This document shows positions 1 to 11,863 of a DNA stretch of 64,000 bases, one piece after another. Position 1 is the first letter of the stretch; every line of letters begins with the position of its first letter. The notes under the pieces are model-generated. The model was given only the letters and a program-made list of their open reading frames with translations. It ran no database searches and was not told the DNA's origin. The position numbers and the translations under genes are program-made. The stretch is from Polytrichum commune. Taxonomy: Eukaryota > Streptophyta > Polytrichopsida > Polytrichales > Polytrichaceae. The stretch lies in contig OX485806.1 of assembly GCA_950295325.1 (NCBI GenBank), forward strand, positions 22,692,001 through 22,756,000, in the 5' to 3' direction.

Positions 1-424
1 TTCATCTACGCTTCACGTAGATGCCGATGGACTCCTCACTTGCCCCATTCAGGCAAGTCTTGAGGACGTTATGCCTATTTGAACCTTGGCAGTCCCGGGA
101 ATCACTCCCAGGCACTGCTGTACCAGGGCGCTGTCCCGGGACAGCGCCCCACTCAAATGGCCATAACTCCTAGCTCACACCTCCGATTGAGGTGTTCTTG
201 AGCATTCTAGAATCACCACGCCATGAGCTACGCATAGCTTATGGCCTTACCTTCGTGCCTCCTAGTCTCCGTGGGTGGGAGGCGTTGTCAACGACCGGGG
301 CCCTCACCCACACTAGGATCACTTGGGCCCTCTCACCAACGGCGCCACAAGTCCCGGGTGTCACTCCGGGGTCCCCCTTGTGCCCATGGTGTTTGAGCCA
401 CTCCTCATGGAGAGGTGCGCGACA
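1..424 (-). repeat. Family R LTR, right part only (left end outside the window)
   Basis: This is the end of a family R LTR in the minus-coding orientation. It ends GTGCGCGACA at 424 and matches the right part of the complete copy at 1934-2912. It abuts the internal tail of an oppositely oriented copy, so it inserted there or was joined there by recombination. Confidence 0.9.
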
Positions 425-707
425 AGTAGAGCCTAACAGGGGGAGGCCCCAAAGGAGGGGCAACCCAAGTGAGTCCCAAAGTAGGTGGGTCTAGTGTAAG
501 TTAGGTCCTTGAAGGAGAGATCCAAGGTTGCTAACGGACCACCTAGGAACGACACCTTTGGGACTATGCCAAATTTGAAGATGCATTGTGGGGGTCGCGC
601 CCTAAGGTAAACACAATGCCGCACCATAGAGGATGGCAACTTGAGAATTGGTGTGCCGACTACGAGTATAGTCGATGAGGGCATCGACTCCGTTTGGTGG
701 GGGTGAG
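425..707 (+). mobile_element. Family R internal 3' tail with polypurine tract (fossil)
   Basis: This is the non-coding 3' end of a plus-coding family R element. It closely matches 17602-17876. It ends in the purine-rich tract GGTGGGGGTGAG directly before the LTR at 708, which is the expected place of the plus-strand primer. Its left part is cut off by the LTR ending at 424. Confidence 0.85.
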
Positions 708-1678
708 TGTCGCGCACCACTCCATGAGGAGTGCCCAAAACACCATGGGCACAAGGGGGACCCCGGAGTGACACCCGGGACTTGTGGCGCCATTGGTGAG
801 AGGGCCCAAGTGATCCTAGTGTGGGTGAGGGCCCCGGGCGTTGGGAACGCCTCCCACCCACTGAGACTAGGAAGCATGAGGGTGAGGCCATAAGCTATGT
901 GTAGCTCATAGCGTGGTGATTCTAGAATGCTCAAGAACACCTCAATCGGAGGTGTGAGCTAGGAGTTATGGCCATTTGAGTGGGGCGCTGTCCCGGGACA
1001 GCGCCCTGGTACAGCAGTGCCTGGGAGTGATTCCCGGGACTGCCAAGGTTCAAACAGGCATAACGTCCTCATAACTTGCCCAAATGGGGCAAGTGAGGAG
1101 TCCATCGGCATCTACGTGAAACGTAGATGAAGATGGAGTGGTTGGTTGTTGGAATCAAACATCATACAAGGAAGTTATGATGGTCTGAAGCTGCTGGGGG
1201 CTCTAGGCCCAGCAGCTAAAGGAAAATGTCCACTTGGCCCCAACTCTTGGTAGGGAGACAAGAGGTTGGTTGACGGTGGGGTAGGGGCCCCGCGTGAAGT
1301 CCTAGAGGCTTATATGGGTGAGGTGGTGTGGCCTCACCCACCCGAGGGCGAACGGCAAGGCCTCCATGGGCTTTGGCCTATTGTGAGGCCATAGTTGCCT
1401 AGTATGGTTCGGGTTGTTGTAGTGTTGCTACGGCAACGCGATGATCAACATAGGATTGGACTTCCATGGATGGAAGTCCACATTGGGGAAATGGGTTACC
1501 GATTAAGGGGTGAGTCCCAAAAGCAAAGTAGGAGGGTTGGTTCCCTCCTATGAATTATTGGTCCGGGGTAAGAGGAGCTATCCATTAGCATGGCGGAATG
1601 CGAAGGGTTAGCGCTCGTAACCTTTGCTAGAAACGAAAATTGGCAAGATTATTAAGGGACCTAGCAAGGGTTGCGACA
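708..1678 (+). repeat. Family R LTR (3' LTR of the preceding fragment)
   Basis: A complete LTR in the plus-coding orientation, from TGTCGCGCAC to GGTTGCGACA. It follows a polypurine tract, so it is a 3' LTR. It lies head to head with the LTR at 1934-2912, separated by 255 bp of hAT-related sequence. Confidence 0.92.
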
Positions 1679-1933
1679 GTCACGACACGTATCAGTCACG
1701 ACATTATGCCGGATGCTGTCTTTATCCTGACGGACTTGAATTTTACCGATTTTTTTGTGTAATTACATTAACCCAATTCAGACACGTAGGATTTACAATG
1801 TCCACGTGTGATGACATGTCAGCAAAGTAAAGGTAAAGTGGGGAAAAATTTACTAGAGCCCGTCCGCCCCCCCGTCCGCCCCCCCGTCTGCCCCTGTTCC
1901 CGACCCCGTCCGCTCCGTTCCCAACCCCGTACG
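1679..1933 (+). other. Left half of a C-rich, hAT-leader-like block split by element alpha
   Basis: This stretch matches about 59320-59540, including the CACGACATTATGCCGG motif, the TTACCGATTTTTTTGTG run and the start of the CCGTCCGCCCC repeats. It ends in GTACG (1929-1933), the target-site duplication of element alpha. The C-rich sequence resumes after 12847, so the two pieces were one block before alpha inserted. Confidence 0.85.
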
Positions 1934-2912
1934 TGTCGCAACCCTTGCTAGGTCCCTTAATAATCTTGCCAATTTTCAATTCTAGCAAAGGTTACGAGTC
2001 GCTAACCCTTCGCATTCCGCCATGCTAATGGATAGCTCCTCTTACCCCGGACCAATAGTTCATAGGAGGGAACCAACCCTCCTACTTTGCTTTCGGGACT
2101 CACCCCTTAATCGGTAACCCATTTCCCCAATGTGGACTTCCATCCATGGAAGTCCAATCCTATGTTGATCATCGCATTGCCGGAGCAACACTACAACAAC
2201 CCGAACCATACTAGGCAACTATGGCCTCACAATGGGCCAATGCCCATGGAGGCCGTGCCGTTCGGCCTCGGGTGGGTGAGGCCACACCACCTCACCCATA
2301 TAAGCCTCTAGGACTCTACGCGGGGCCCCTACCCCACCGTCAACCAACCTCTTGTCTCTCTATCAAGAGTTGGGGCCAAGTGGACATTTTCCTTTAGCTG
2401 CTGGGCCTAGAACCCTACCCCCCCGGCAGCTTCAGACCATCATAACTTCCTTGTATGATGTCTGATCATAACAATCAACCACTCCATCTTCATCTACGCT
2501 TCACGTAGATGAAGATGGACTCCTCACTTGCCCCATTCGGGCAAGTCTTCAGGAAGTTATGCCTGTTTGAACCTTGGCAGTCCCGGGAATCACTCCCAGG
2601 CACTGCTGTACCAGGGCGCTGTCCCGGGACAGCGCCCCACTCAAATGGCCATAACTCCTAGCTCACACCTCCGATTGAGGTGTTCTTGAGCATTCTAGAA
2701 TCACCACGCCATGAGCTACGCATAGCTCATGGCCTTACCCTTGTGCCTCCTAGTCTCCGTGGGTGGGAGGCGTTTCCAACGCCCGGGGCCCTCACCCACA
2801 CTAGGATCACTTGGGCCCTCTCACCAACGGCGCCACAAGTCCCGGGTGTCACTCCGGGGTCCCCCTTGTGCCCATGGTGTTTCGGGCACTCCTCATGGAG
2901 AGGTGCGCGACA
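1934..2912 (-). repeat. 3' LTR of element alpha
   Basis: This 979-bp LTR is identical by eye to 11864-12842. It is followed at 2913 by the complement of the polypurine tract, which identifies it as the 3' LTR of a minus-strand element. Confidence 0.93.
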
Positions 2913-5549
2913 CTCACCCCCACCAAACGGAGTCGATGCCCTCATCGACTATACTCGTAGTCGGCACACCAATTCTCAAGTTGCCATCCTCTATGGTGCG
3001 GCATTGTGTTTACCTTAGGGCGCGACCCCCACAATGCATCTTCAAATTTGGCATAGTCCCAAAGGTGTCGTTCCTAGGTGGTCCGTTAGCGACCTTGGAT
3101 CTCTCCTCCAAGGACCTAACCTACACTAGACCCACCTACTTTGGGACTCACTTGGGTTGCCCCTCCTTTGGGGCCTCCCCCGTTAGGCTCCACTAGCCTA
3201 ACGTGACACATCTAGGCGAGACCTCAACGCTTCCACTAAGTTGTCTCGGTTGCAACTCCGAGATGGCTTTCCATTGTTAAGCCACGCCTCGATCGCACGG
3301 GGGTGATGCCAAGTCCCGCCCGACTCGGTTCCCACTTTGCTCTTTCGAGACATGGGTTCATGACTCCCATGCGCCAACTCTCGTTAGCTCGCGGGTAGCA
3401 CTTTTATGAGTACGTGCCATCACCTTGCCCCCGCCCGGACAAGCCCATAACGAAGAAGTTTCTTGGTTTTATCCAAGACCCCTCCAAGCCATGGCCCCCA
3501 ATTACTCGGCTTACCCAACCTAGTTTGGCATATCTATTCCCCCTCTTCCATTAACCAAGCACAAGTACAAGACTAGGACCTCATCTCATACTTTTCTCTT
3601 TGCACCACTAAAGTTTGGACTTTATTCCCTCAAGCCAAAGAACAAGTTCATGTTGTGGCATAATTAACCTCGAAGCTAAGTGTGCTACTAGCGTCTCTCC
3701 CCCACTAAAGGAGATTGATGTCCTCATCAATGCCTACGCTTCATTTTATTGGAATCCTTAGCCTTAGTTTCTTCAAAGTGCTTCACCAATTCATTGGTGT
3801 TCACCATGTCTCTTGCCGCCACCCAAGCGGTTTCTTTTTCATGGTATCCTCACCATTTCACCAAGTACTCTTTTGTACATTTTTTTTCCTTTTCACTTGG
3901 GCTTCCTACACTTGAGGATGCCCTCTTACCTCATGTTCCAAATGACGTTCACAAGGTCGGGAGGTGGCCTAATCACTTGCTTGTGATCGGGCCATAAGGT
4001 GTCGTCCTAAAATGACTTTCGTAATGAGACATGAAATGTCGGATGCACTTTGATCTCCGGCGGTAATTCCAACTTATATATGTCCTTGAACACTTGTTCC
4101 ACAATGGGAAACGGAGCTCCAATTTTGGACATGAACTTTGGAGTGAGGCCTACCGGCTAAGTGAAGTTGTTCACATTCAACAACGCCTTTTGGCCCACCT
4201 CATTCTCCACTTCGCGTCTTCCGGCATTGACTTGCACTCCGTAGCACCTTCGGGCTTTCTCCACCAACAACTTGGTCATCTACAAGACTTGTTCACGCTT
4301 CTTGGCCAAGTCCTCACCATCTTGGTTGAACTCTAGTGTTGAATGTGCCCCCTCGAGAGCTAGGTTAATAGGTTGGAGCGCATCCACTCCATAAGCCACC
4401 ACGAAAGACCACCCCTTGGTAGCCAAGTGCGTGGCTACATTGCAATTACACTCCGCTCGACCCACATAGACCGCCCAATCTCCTTGGTCCGCCCCCACCA
4501 AGTTCCTCAAGTATTGCTTCAAGACTCCATTCACACGCTCCGATTTCCCATTCATTTGGGAATGCAAGGTCGTGCTAAACCTTAGTTTCATTCCGACCTC
4601 CTTAGAGAAATGCATTGAAAATGCACTTGTGAACTTTGGATCTTGATCCCACACAATCACTCTTGGCAACCCGTGGTGCCTCAACCATCCTTTGAGAAAA
4701 GGCTATGCGGTCTCCAACGCGGTGGCGGTTCCCACAATCGGCACCATGTGTGCCCACTTGGCAAACCGCTCTACCATCAACAAGATGGCATCATACCCAT
4801 GTGACTCCGGCAAACTTGTGATCAAGTCCATGCACATACTATGTCATGACGCCGACGGGATAGGCAACGGTTGCAAGAAACCGCCTTGCTTTTGGTAAGA
4901 GGCTCGGTTCACTTGGCACTTTATTCACGCCTTCACAAAGTGGGTTATATCCTCCTTTATGCACCCCCAATGGTACCTCTTTGACACCATTCTATGGCGG
5001 TTGTTTCTTTCTCCTTTATGGCCGGCAATAGGACTATCATATTCCTCCTTCAAAACCGATAGCCTCAACTTGCCTTGTGGCACATACACCCAACTTTGCT
5101 TGCACTTGAACAATCCGTCCACCAACTTAACCTCTTTGAGCACCTTGCTCTTGCGAAGCTCACCTAAAAGCTTTTGTGCTTTGGGGTAGTTAATTTATCC
5201 CTCCCGTATCTTGCATCACAAGTTTCATTTGCCGGCACACATTAGCCACAAGGTTTGGATGGTTCTCATTGCTTGGAACTCTTCCCGTCTACTTAGCGCA
5301 TCCGGCACCACATTTCCACGGTCCGGTTTGTGGACCAAATCCACCTTCGTAAGCGCCAAACTATCATGCCACCGCAATGAGTTGGCGCTCACTTGCGCTT
5401 GTATATGTTAAAATACTTTTAGGACACATTGTCCATGTAGACCTTTGCTTTGTGCAACCCCAAATAATGTCGCCACATCTTCAAGCAATGCACTACGGCA
5501 AAGAAATTCTTTGTCATGAGTTGGTTGTCTTCTTTGACAACCATCGAGC

Positions 5550-6230
5550 CTCAAGCCCCCATATGCAAAGGCCATCCATCTTACATTAACAATCCATCAT
5601 TGGCAAAGTTACTCACCCCCGTAAGCACCTCAAAAGGTTTGTCAAACTCCACGAACTTGAGCACGGGCGGCGAAGAGAATTTGCTCTTAAGCTCCCCAAA
5701 GACTTGGTGACAAGGCTAGTCCCACTCTTGGGATAGCCATTTCTTTCACAAGTCGGACAACCATCGAGCTTCATGCTCCCATATGCAATGGCCGTTTTTT
5801 TTTTACATCAACATCCGCCAAATAAAGTCCCTCGCCCCCGTATGCACCTTAAAAGGTATGTCAAACTCCGCGAACTTGAGCACGGGCGGCGAAGAGAACT
5901 TCGTCTTAAGCTCCCCAATGGCTTGGTGGCACGGCTCATCCCACTCTTGGGATAGCCATTTCTTGTACAAGCCGGACAAGGTTCGACAACCATGAAGCTT
6001 AATGCTCTCATAAGCAATGGTCATCCATCTTGGATCAACATCCGCCAATGATAAAGTCCTTCGTCTCCATGTGCACCTCAAAATGCTTATGAAAACCCGG
6101 AAACTTAACCACATCTTGTGAAGAGAACTTGCTCTTGAGCTTCCCAAAGGCTTGGTGACAAGGCTCATCCCACTCTTGGGATAGCCATTTTTTCAACAAA
6201 TTGACTAAGGTCCTAGCAACCTTAGAAAAA
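5550..6230 (-). repeat. Tandem repeats of about 225 bp of an RNase H-start segment
   Basis: Three successive units can be followed by the recurring CATATGCAATGG-like block at about 5558, 5779 and 6007. Each contains the sense of LSQEWDEPCHQA and ends in DFxIGGC-like residues, the usual junction of RT connection and RNase H in gypsy elements. The same reiteration occurs in the other copies. Confidence 0.75.
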
Positions 6231-7049
6231 CCTCGAATGAAGTGGTGGTAGTAGTTGGCTAGGCCAACAAATGACCTAAGCCATTTTCTTGAGTTAAGGA
6301 CCAATTCTCCTTTTGGATGGCCTTGATATTCTTCATGTTTGTCACCAACTTCCTTTGTCACCACATACCTCTAGAACTCAATATCTTGTTGAGCAAAGTT
6401 ATTTTCATTTCTTGGCGGTAACTTTTGGGCAACACATTGGTGAATACATCATTGTATCTCCCCAACATCCCACCAAAGTGGTTTAGGGGAGGCCCATCTT
6501 TCCTAGCCTCCCCATAAGTTCTATCGAGTTGCTCCAATTGAACCACGACTATTATGTTGGCCATTTTTCATTTGGTCCATTAAGACCAAATTCAACTTGG
6601 GTCCTCCTACCATAGGAGTCCTTATCAATTTGAACTTCATCTCTTTGCCATTATGACACATCATAATGCACCGCAAGCACACCGGCTTCGGCCTCACATC
6701 TATCATGTGAGTTTCAAAAAAGGTGACCTTTACAATGACATGCACCTTATTAATTTCACATGGTGTGAAATTTTGACAAAATTCAATGTCCCACATTGAA
6801 AGGTTACATGCATCGCGGCTTCCTTTGCTTCATGCGGTTCGCCCTTTGCAAACCGCACCTTGGTGGGCTTGCCCGCTCTATGCGTCGACAAGCCCCAACC
6901 CCCTTATGAGCTTTGGGCTCATGAAAGAGTCCATTGCCTCTTTGTCAGCACATGAGACATTTCTCTCATTCATTGAGCCTCAAGGTACAAAAGATTTGGC
7001 CTTGGCTTAAGGCTACTAGCCTTAGCCACAATGCCATCGTCTTAGATTC

Positions 7050-7345
7050 GGTCCTCGGCAACTTGGCTTGGCTTGGTCCGCAAAGCCAACTTTAAACATT
7101 TCGTCCGCGGAACAAATTGGTTTGGTGCCACAAAACCAATTTCTAATAATTTGTCCGCAAAGCAAACATGTTTTGCCTTGGTAGCACAAAGCCACCTTCC
7201 CACACTCCGTCCGCGGCACGAACATAAATTGCCTTGGTAGGACAAACCCACCTCCCAACATTCCGTCCGCGGCACAAGTATGATTTGCTTTGGAAGCATA
7301 AAGCCACCTTTCAACATTCCGTCCGCGGCACCAACATGTTTTGCC
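7050..7345 (-). repeat. Minisatellite of about 57 bp with CCGCGG in each unit
   Basis: Several units carry TCCGTCCGCGGCAC followed by a variable stretch and GCCTTGGTA-like sequence. Homologous arrays are at about 10900-11195 (alpha right copy), 14715-14995 (C), 22600-22834 (D) and 27990-28265 (E). It lies in the leader/gag part of the fossil, and its translation is repetitive and unlike any capsid I know. Confidence 0.75.
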
Positions 7346-7998
7346 TAAGTAAAATGGACCAAACAATTTGCACTCATTTCTTTGGGACCTAATTTGGCTA
7401 AAGCCACTTGTGGTGATGCGCCGCCAAACTTCTCTTTGGGACCATCGGCTTCAATGCTCTTGCAAATTTGATGGTCCCCACCATGTCCTCAAGAAGCCTT
7501 GGGGACTTAAACAAGGCATCCACCACCCGCTTTTAAAACCCCACCTAAAAGGATGCATTTCTTAGAAAGCTCGTCCGTTTTAGGTGTATCCTTCATTTGT
7601 GCGTTTGAATAGCGCACATAGGCCTTAAGAAGCCCCGGGTGCCTCATTAGCACCAAATTCATTCCAACATCAATACCTTCCAAGCATTTCGAATTGGAAT
7701 TTCAATCCAACATTAATGCCCTCCAAGGTTTTGGGTCCTTTCGGTATTCTAGGCCCCAAATGTTTTTTTGAGGTTTGAGGGAGCCTTTTTCAAAGCACTC
7801 CTCCATTTTTCTTACCGAATCCACCTTAGTGCCCACCATTGTCATTAGAACCAATGGTATGGTTAAATTCCATTTACACATGATCTTTGTTCCAATTTGA
7901 GCCTTACAACCTTTTGGAAAACCCGGGCTCACCATAATAACCCTCAGGTTTGATAGCCATGTCTCCCTCAAAGTGCTAGCTCAAAATATTGGAACCCT

Positions 7999-8010
7999 GC
8001 TCTGATACCA
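7999..8010 (-). promoter_or_regulatory. Primer-binding site, initiator tRNA-Met type
   Basis: The minus strand reads TGGTATCAGAGC two bases inside the LTR at 8013. This is the classical plant retrotransposon primer site complementary to the 3' end of initiator tRNA-Met. Confidence 0.92.
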
Positions 8011-8012
8011 GG

Positions 8013-8986
8013 TGTCGCAACCCTTGCTAGCCCCCCTTGACAATCTTGCCAATTTTCAATTCTAGCAAAGGTTACGAGCGCTAACCATTCGCATTCCGCC
8101 ATGCTAATGATTAGCTCCTCCTACCCCGGACCTTATAGTTCATAGGAGGGAACCAACCCTCCTACTTTGCTTTCGGGACTCACCCCTTAATCGGTAACCC
8201 ATTCCTAGATGTGGACTTCCATCCATGGAAGTCCAATCCCATGTTGATCATCGCATTGCCGGAGCAACACTACAACAACCCGAACCATACTAGGCAACTA
8301 TGGCCTCACAATGGGCCAATGCCCATGGAGGCCTTGCCGTTCGGCCTCGGGTGGGTGAGGCCACACCACCTCACCCATATAAGCCTCTAGGACTTCACGC
8401 GGGGCCCCTACCCCACCGTCAACCAACCTCTTGTCTCTCTACCAAGAGTTGGGGCCAAGTGGACATTTTCCCTTAGCTGCTGGGCCTAGAACCCACCCTG
8501 CAGCTTCAGACCATCATAACTTCCTTGTATGATGTCTGATCATAACCACCAACCACTCCATCTTCATCTACGTTTCACGTAGATGCCGATGGACTCCTCA
8601 CTTGCCCCATTCAGGCAAGTCTTGAGGACGTTATGCCTGTTTGAACCTTGGCAGTCCCGGGAATCACTCCCAGGCACTGCTGTACCAGGGCGCTGTCCCG
8701 GGACAGCACCCCACTCAAATGGCCATAACTCCTAGCTCACCCCTCCGATTGAGGTGATCTTGAGCATTCTAGAATCACCACGCCATGAGCTACGCATAGC
8801 TCATGGCCTCACCCTCATGCCTCCTAGTCTCCGTGGGTGGGAGGCGTTCCCAACGCCCGGGGCCCTCACCCACACTAGGATCATTTGGGCCCTCTCACCA
8901 TCGGCGCCACAAGTCCCGGGTGTCACTCCGGGGTCCCCCTTGTGCCCATGGTGTTTCGGGCACTCCTCATGGAGAGGTGCGCGACA
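8013..8986 (-). repeat. Extra family R LTR inside element alpha
   Basis: A complete 974-bp LTR with a primer site on its left, so it is a 5' LTR. Its right side joins directly to RNase H-region sequence at 8987, with no target-site duplication. It differs from alpha's terminal LTRs in many places, but I see only one difference from the LTR at 22835-23808. Confidence 0.92.
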
Positions 8987-11863
8987 GACTTGGTGTTCAC
9001 TTGTGCTTGTATGTCAAAATTCTTTTAGGACACATTGTCCATGTAGACCTTTGCTTTGTGCGACCCCATATAATGTCGCCACATCTTCAAGCAATGCACT
9101 ACGGCAAAGAAGTTCTTTGTCATGAGTTGGTTGTCTTCTTTGACAACCATCGAGCTTCATGCTCCCATATGCAATGGCCATCCATCTTACATCAACAATC
9201 CGCCATTGGCAAAGTCATTCACCCCCGTATGCACCTCAAAAGGTTTGTCAAGCTCCGCGAACTTGAGCACGGGCGTCTAAGAACACTTGCTCTCAAGTTC
9301 CCCAAAGACTTGGTGGCAAGGCTCATCCCACTCTTGGGATAGCCATTTCTTCCACAAATCGGATAAGGTCGGATAACCATCAAGCTTAACGCTCTCATAT
9401 GCAATGGCCATCCATCTTGCATTAACCATCCGCCAATGGCAAAGTCACTCGCCCCCCCGTATGCACCTCAAAAGGTTTGTCAAGCTCCGCAAACTTGAAC
9501 ACGGGTGGCAAAGACAACTTTGTATTAAGCTCCCCAAAGACTTTGGGGCAAGGCTCATCCCACTCTTGAGATAGCCATTTCTTTCACAAGTCGCACAAGG
9601 TTTGACAACCTTTAAGCTTAATGCTCCCATATGCAATGGGCATCCATCTTGGATCAACATCCGCCAATGGTAAAGTCACCCGCCCCCCGTATGCACCTCA
9701 AAAGGTTTGTCAAATTTCGCAAACTTGAGCACGGGCGGCGATGAGAACTTGGTCTTAAGCTTCCCAAAGACTTGGAGACAAGGCTCAACCCACTCTTGGG
9801 ATAGCCATTTCTTTCACAAGTCGCATAAGGTTCGACAACCATGGAGCTTAATGCTCCCATAAGCAATGGTCATCCATCATGGATCAACATCCGCCAATGG
9901 TAAAGTCACTCGCCCCCGTATGCACCTCAAAAGGTTTGTCAAAGTCCGCGAACTTAAGCACGGGCGGCGAAGAGAACTTGTTTTTGAGCTCCCCAAAGGC
10001 TTGGTGACAAGGCTCATCCCACTCTTGGGATAGCCATTTTCCTCAATAAGTTGAATAAGGTCCTAGCAACCTTAGAAAACTCTCGAATGAAGTGGTGGGA
10101 GTAATTGGCTAGGCCAACAAATGACCTAAGCCATTTTTGAATGAAGGGCCAATTGTTCTTTTGGATTGCCTTGACATTCTTTATGTTCGTCCACCAACTC
10201 CCTTTGTCACCACATGCCTCAAGAACTCAATCTCTCGTTGAGCAAAGTTATTTTTCACTCCTTGGCGGTAACTTTTTAGGCAACACATTGGTGAATATAT
10301 TATTGTATCTCACCAACATCACACCAATGTTGTTTGGAGGAGGCACATCTTTCCTAGCCTCCCCATATGTTCCTTGGAGTTGCTCCAATTGAACCACGAC
10401 CATTATGCTTTTTATTTTTCATTTGGTCCATTAAGACCAAATTCAACTTAGGTCCTCCTACCATAGGAGTCCTTGTTAATTTGAACTTCAATTCTTTGCC
10501 ATTATGACACATCATAATGCACCGCAAGCACACCGGCTTGCACCTCACATCTATCATGTGAGTTTCAAAGAAGGCGGCCTTCACAATGACATGCATTTCA
10601 TCTATTTCACTTGGTGTGAAATTTTGACAAAAATCCAATGTCCCACATTGAAAGGTTACATGCATCGCGGCCTCCTTTGTCTCATGCGGTTCGCCCTTTC
10701 CAAACCGCACCTTGGTGGGCTTGCCCGCTCTATCAATCGGCAAGCCCCAACTTCCTTGTGAATTTTGGGCTCAAGAAGGAGTGGTAGCCTCTTTGTCAAC
10801 ACATGAGACATTTCTCCCATTCATTGAGCCTCAAGGTACAAAAGATTTGGCCTTGGCTTAAGGCTTCTAGCCTTGGCCACAATGCCATTGTCTTACATTC
10901 GGTCCTCGGCAACTTGGCTTGGCTTGGTCCGCAAAGCCAACTTTAAACATTTTGTCCGCGGGACAAATTGGTTTGGTGCCACAAAACCAATTTCTAATAG
11001 TTTGTCCGCAAAACAAACATGTTTTGCCTTGGTAGCACAAAGCCACCTTCCTACACTCCGTCCGCGGCACGAACATGAATTGCCTTGGTAGGACAAACCC
11101 ACCTCCCAACATTCCGTCCGCGGCACAAGTATGATTTGCTTTGGAAGCATAAAACCACCTTTCAACATTCCGTCCGCGGCACCAACATGTTTTGCCTAAG
11201 TAAAATGGACCAAACAATTTGCACTCATTTCTTTGGGACCTACTTTGGCTAAAGCCACTTGTGGTGATGCGCCGCCAAACTTCTCTTTGGGACCATCGGC
11301 TTCAATGCTCTTGCAAACTTAATGGTCCCCACCATGTCCTCAAGAAGCCTTGGGGACTTAAACAAGGCATCCACCACCCGCTTTTAAAACCCCACCTAAA
11401 AGGATGCATTTCTTAGAAAGCTCGTCCGTTTTAGGTGTATCCTTCATTTGTGCGTTTGAATAGCGCACATAGGCCTTAAGAGGCCCCGGGTGCCTCATTA
11501 GCACCAAATCCATTCCAACATCAATACCTTCCAAGCATTTCAAATTGGAATTTCAATCCAACATTAATACCCTCCAAGGTTTTGGGTGCATTCGGTATTC
11601 TAGGCCCCAAATGTTTTTTTTTGAGGTGTGCGGGAGCCCTTTCAAAGGACTCCACCATTTTCCTTACTAAATCCACCATCATGCCCACCATTGTCATTAG
11701 AACTAATGGTATGGTCAAATTCCATTTACACATGATCTTTGTTCCAATTTGAGCCTCACAACCTTTTGGAAACCCCGGGCTCACCATAATAACCCTCAGG
11801 TTTGATAGCCATGTCTCCCTCAAAGTGCTAGCTCAAATATTGGAACCCTGCTCTGATACCAAG
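8987..11863 (-). pseudogene. Alpha interior, right copy: partial gag/pol remnants (fossil)
   Basis: This duplicates the part of the interior that lies between about 5375 and 8012, and includes a second tRNA-Met primer site (11850-11861) next to the LTR at 11864. Protease-like sequence is at about 10354-10743. The RNase H-start segment is repeated four times (marker block at about 9166, 9396, 9627 and 9855). It is heavily interrupted. Confidence 0.8.
11850..11861 (-). promoter_or_regulatory. Primer-binding site of element alpha, initiator tRNA-Met type
   Basis: TGGTATCAGAGC on the minus strand, two bases inside the 5' LTR that starts at 11864. Confidence 0.92.

Larger units (their letters stand above)
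2913..8012 (-). pseudogene. Alpha interior, left copy: gag/pol remnants (fossil)
   Basis: Read on the minus strand from 8010 this holds a tRNA-Met primer site, a degenerate gag-like leader with a CCGCGG minisatellite (about 7050-7345), a protease-like stretch (about 6520-6800), RT-connection and RNase H sequence (about 5560-6370) and an integrase core remnant (4280-4684, with the VWDQDPKFTS and GKSERVNG segments). A non-coding 3' region follows (2913-3720). The frame is interrupted many times. Order and motifs indicate Ty3/gypsy. Confidence 0.8.
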
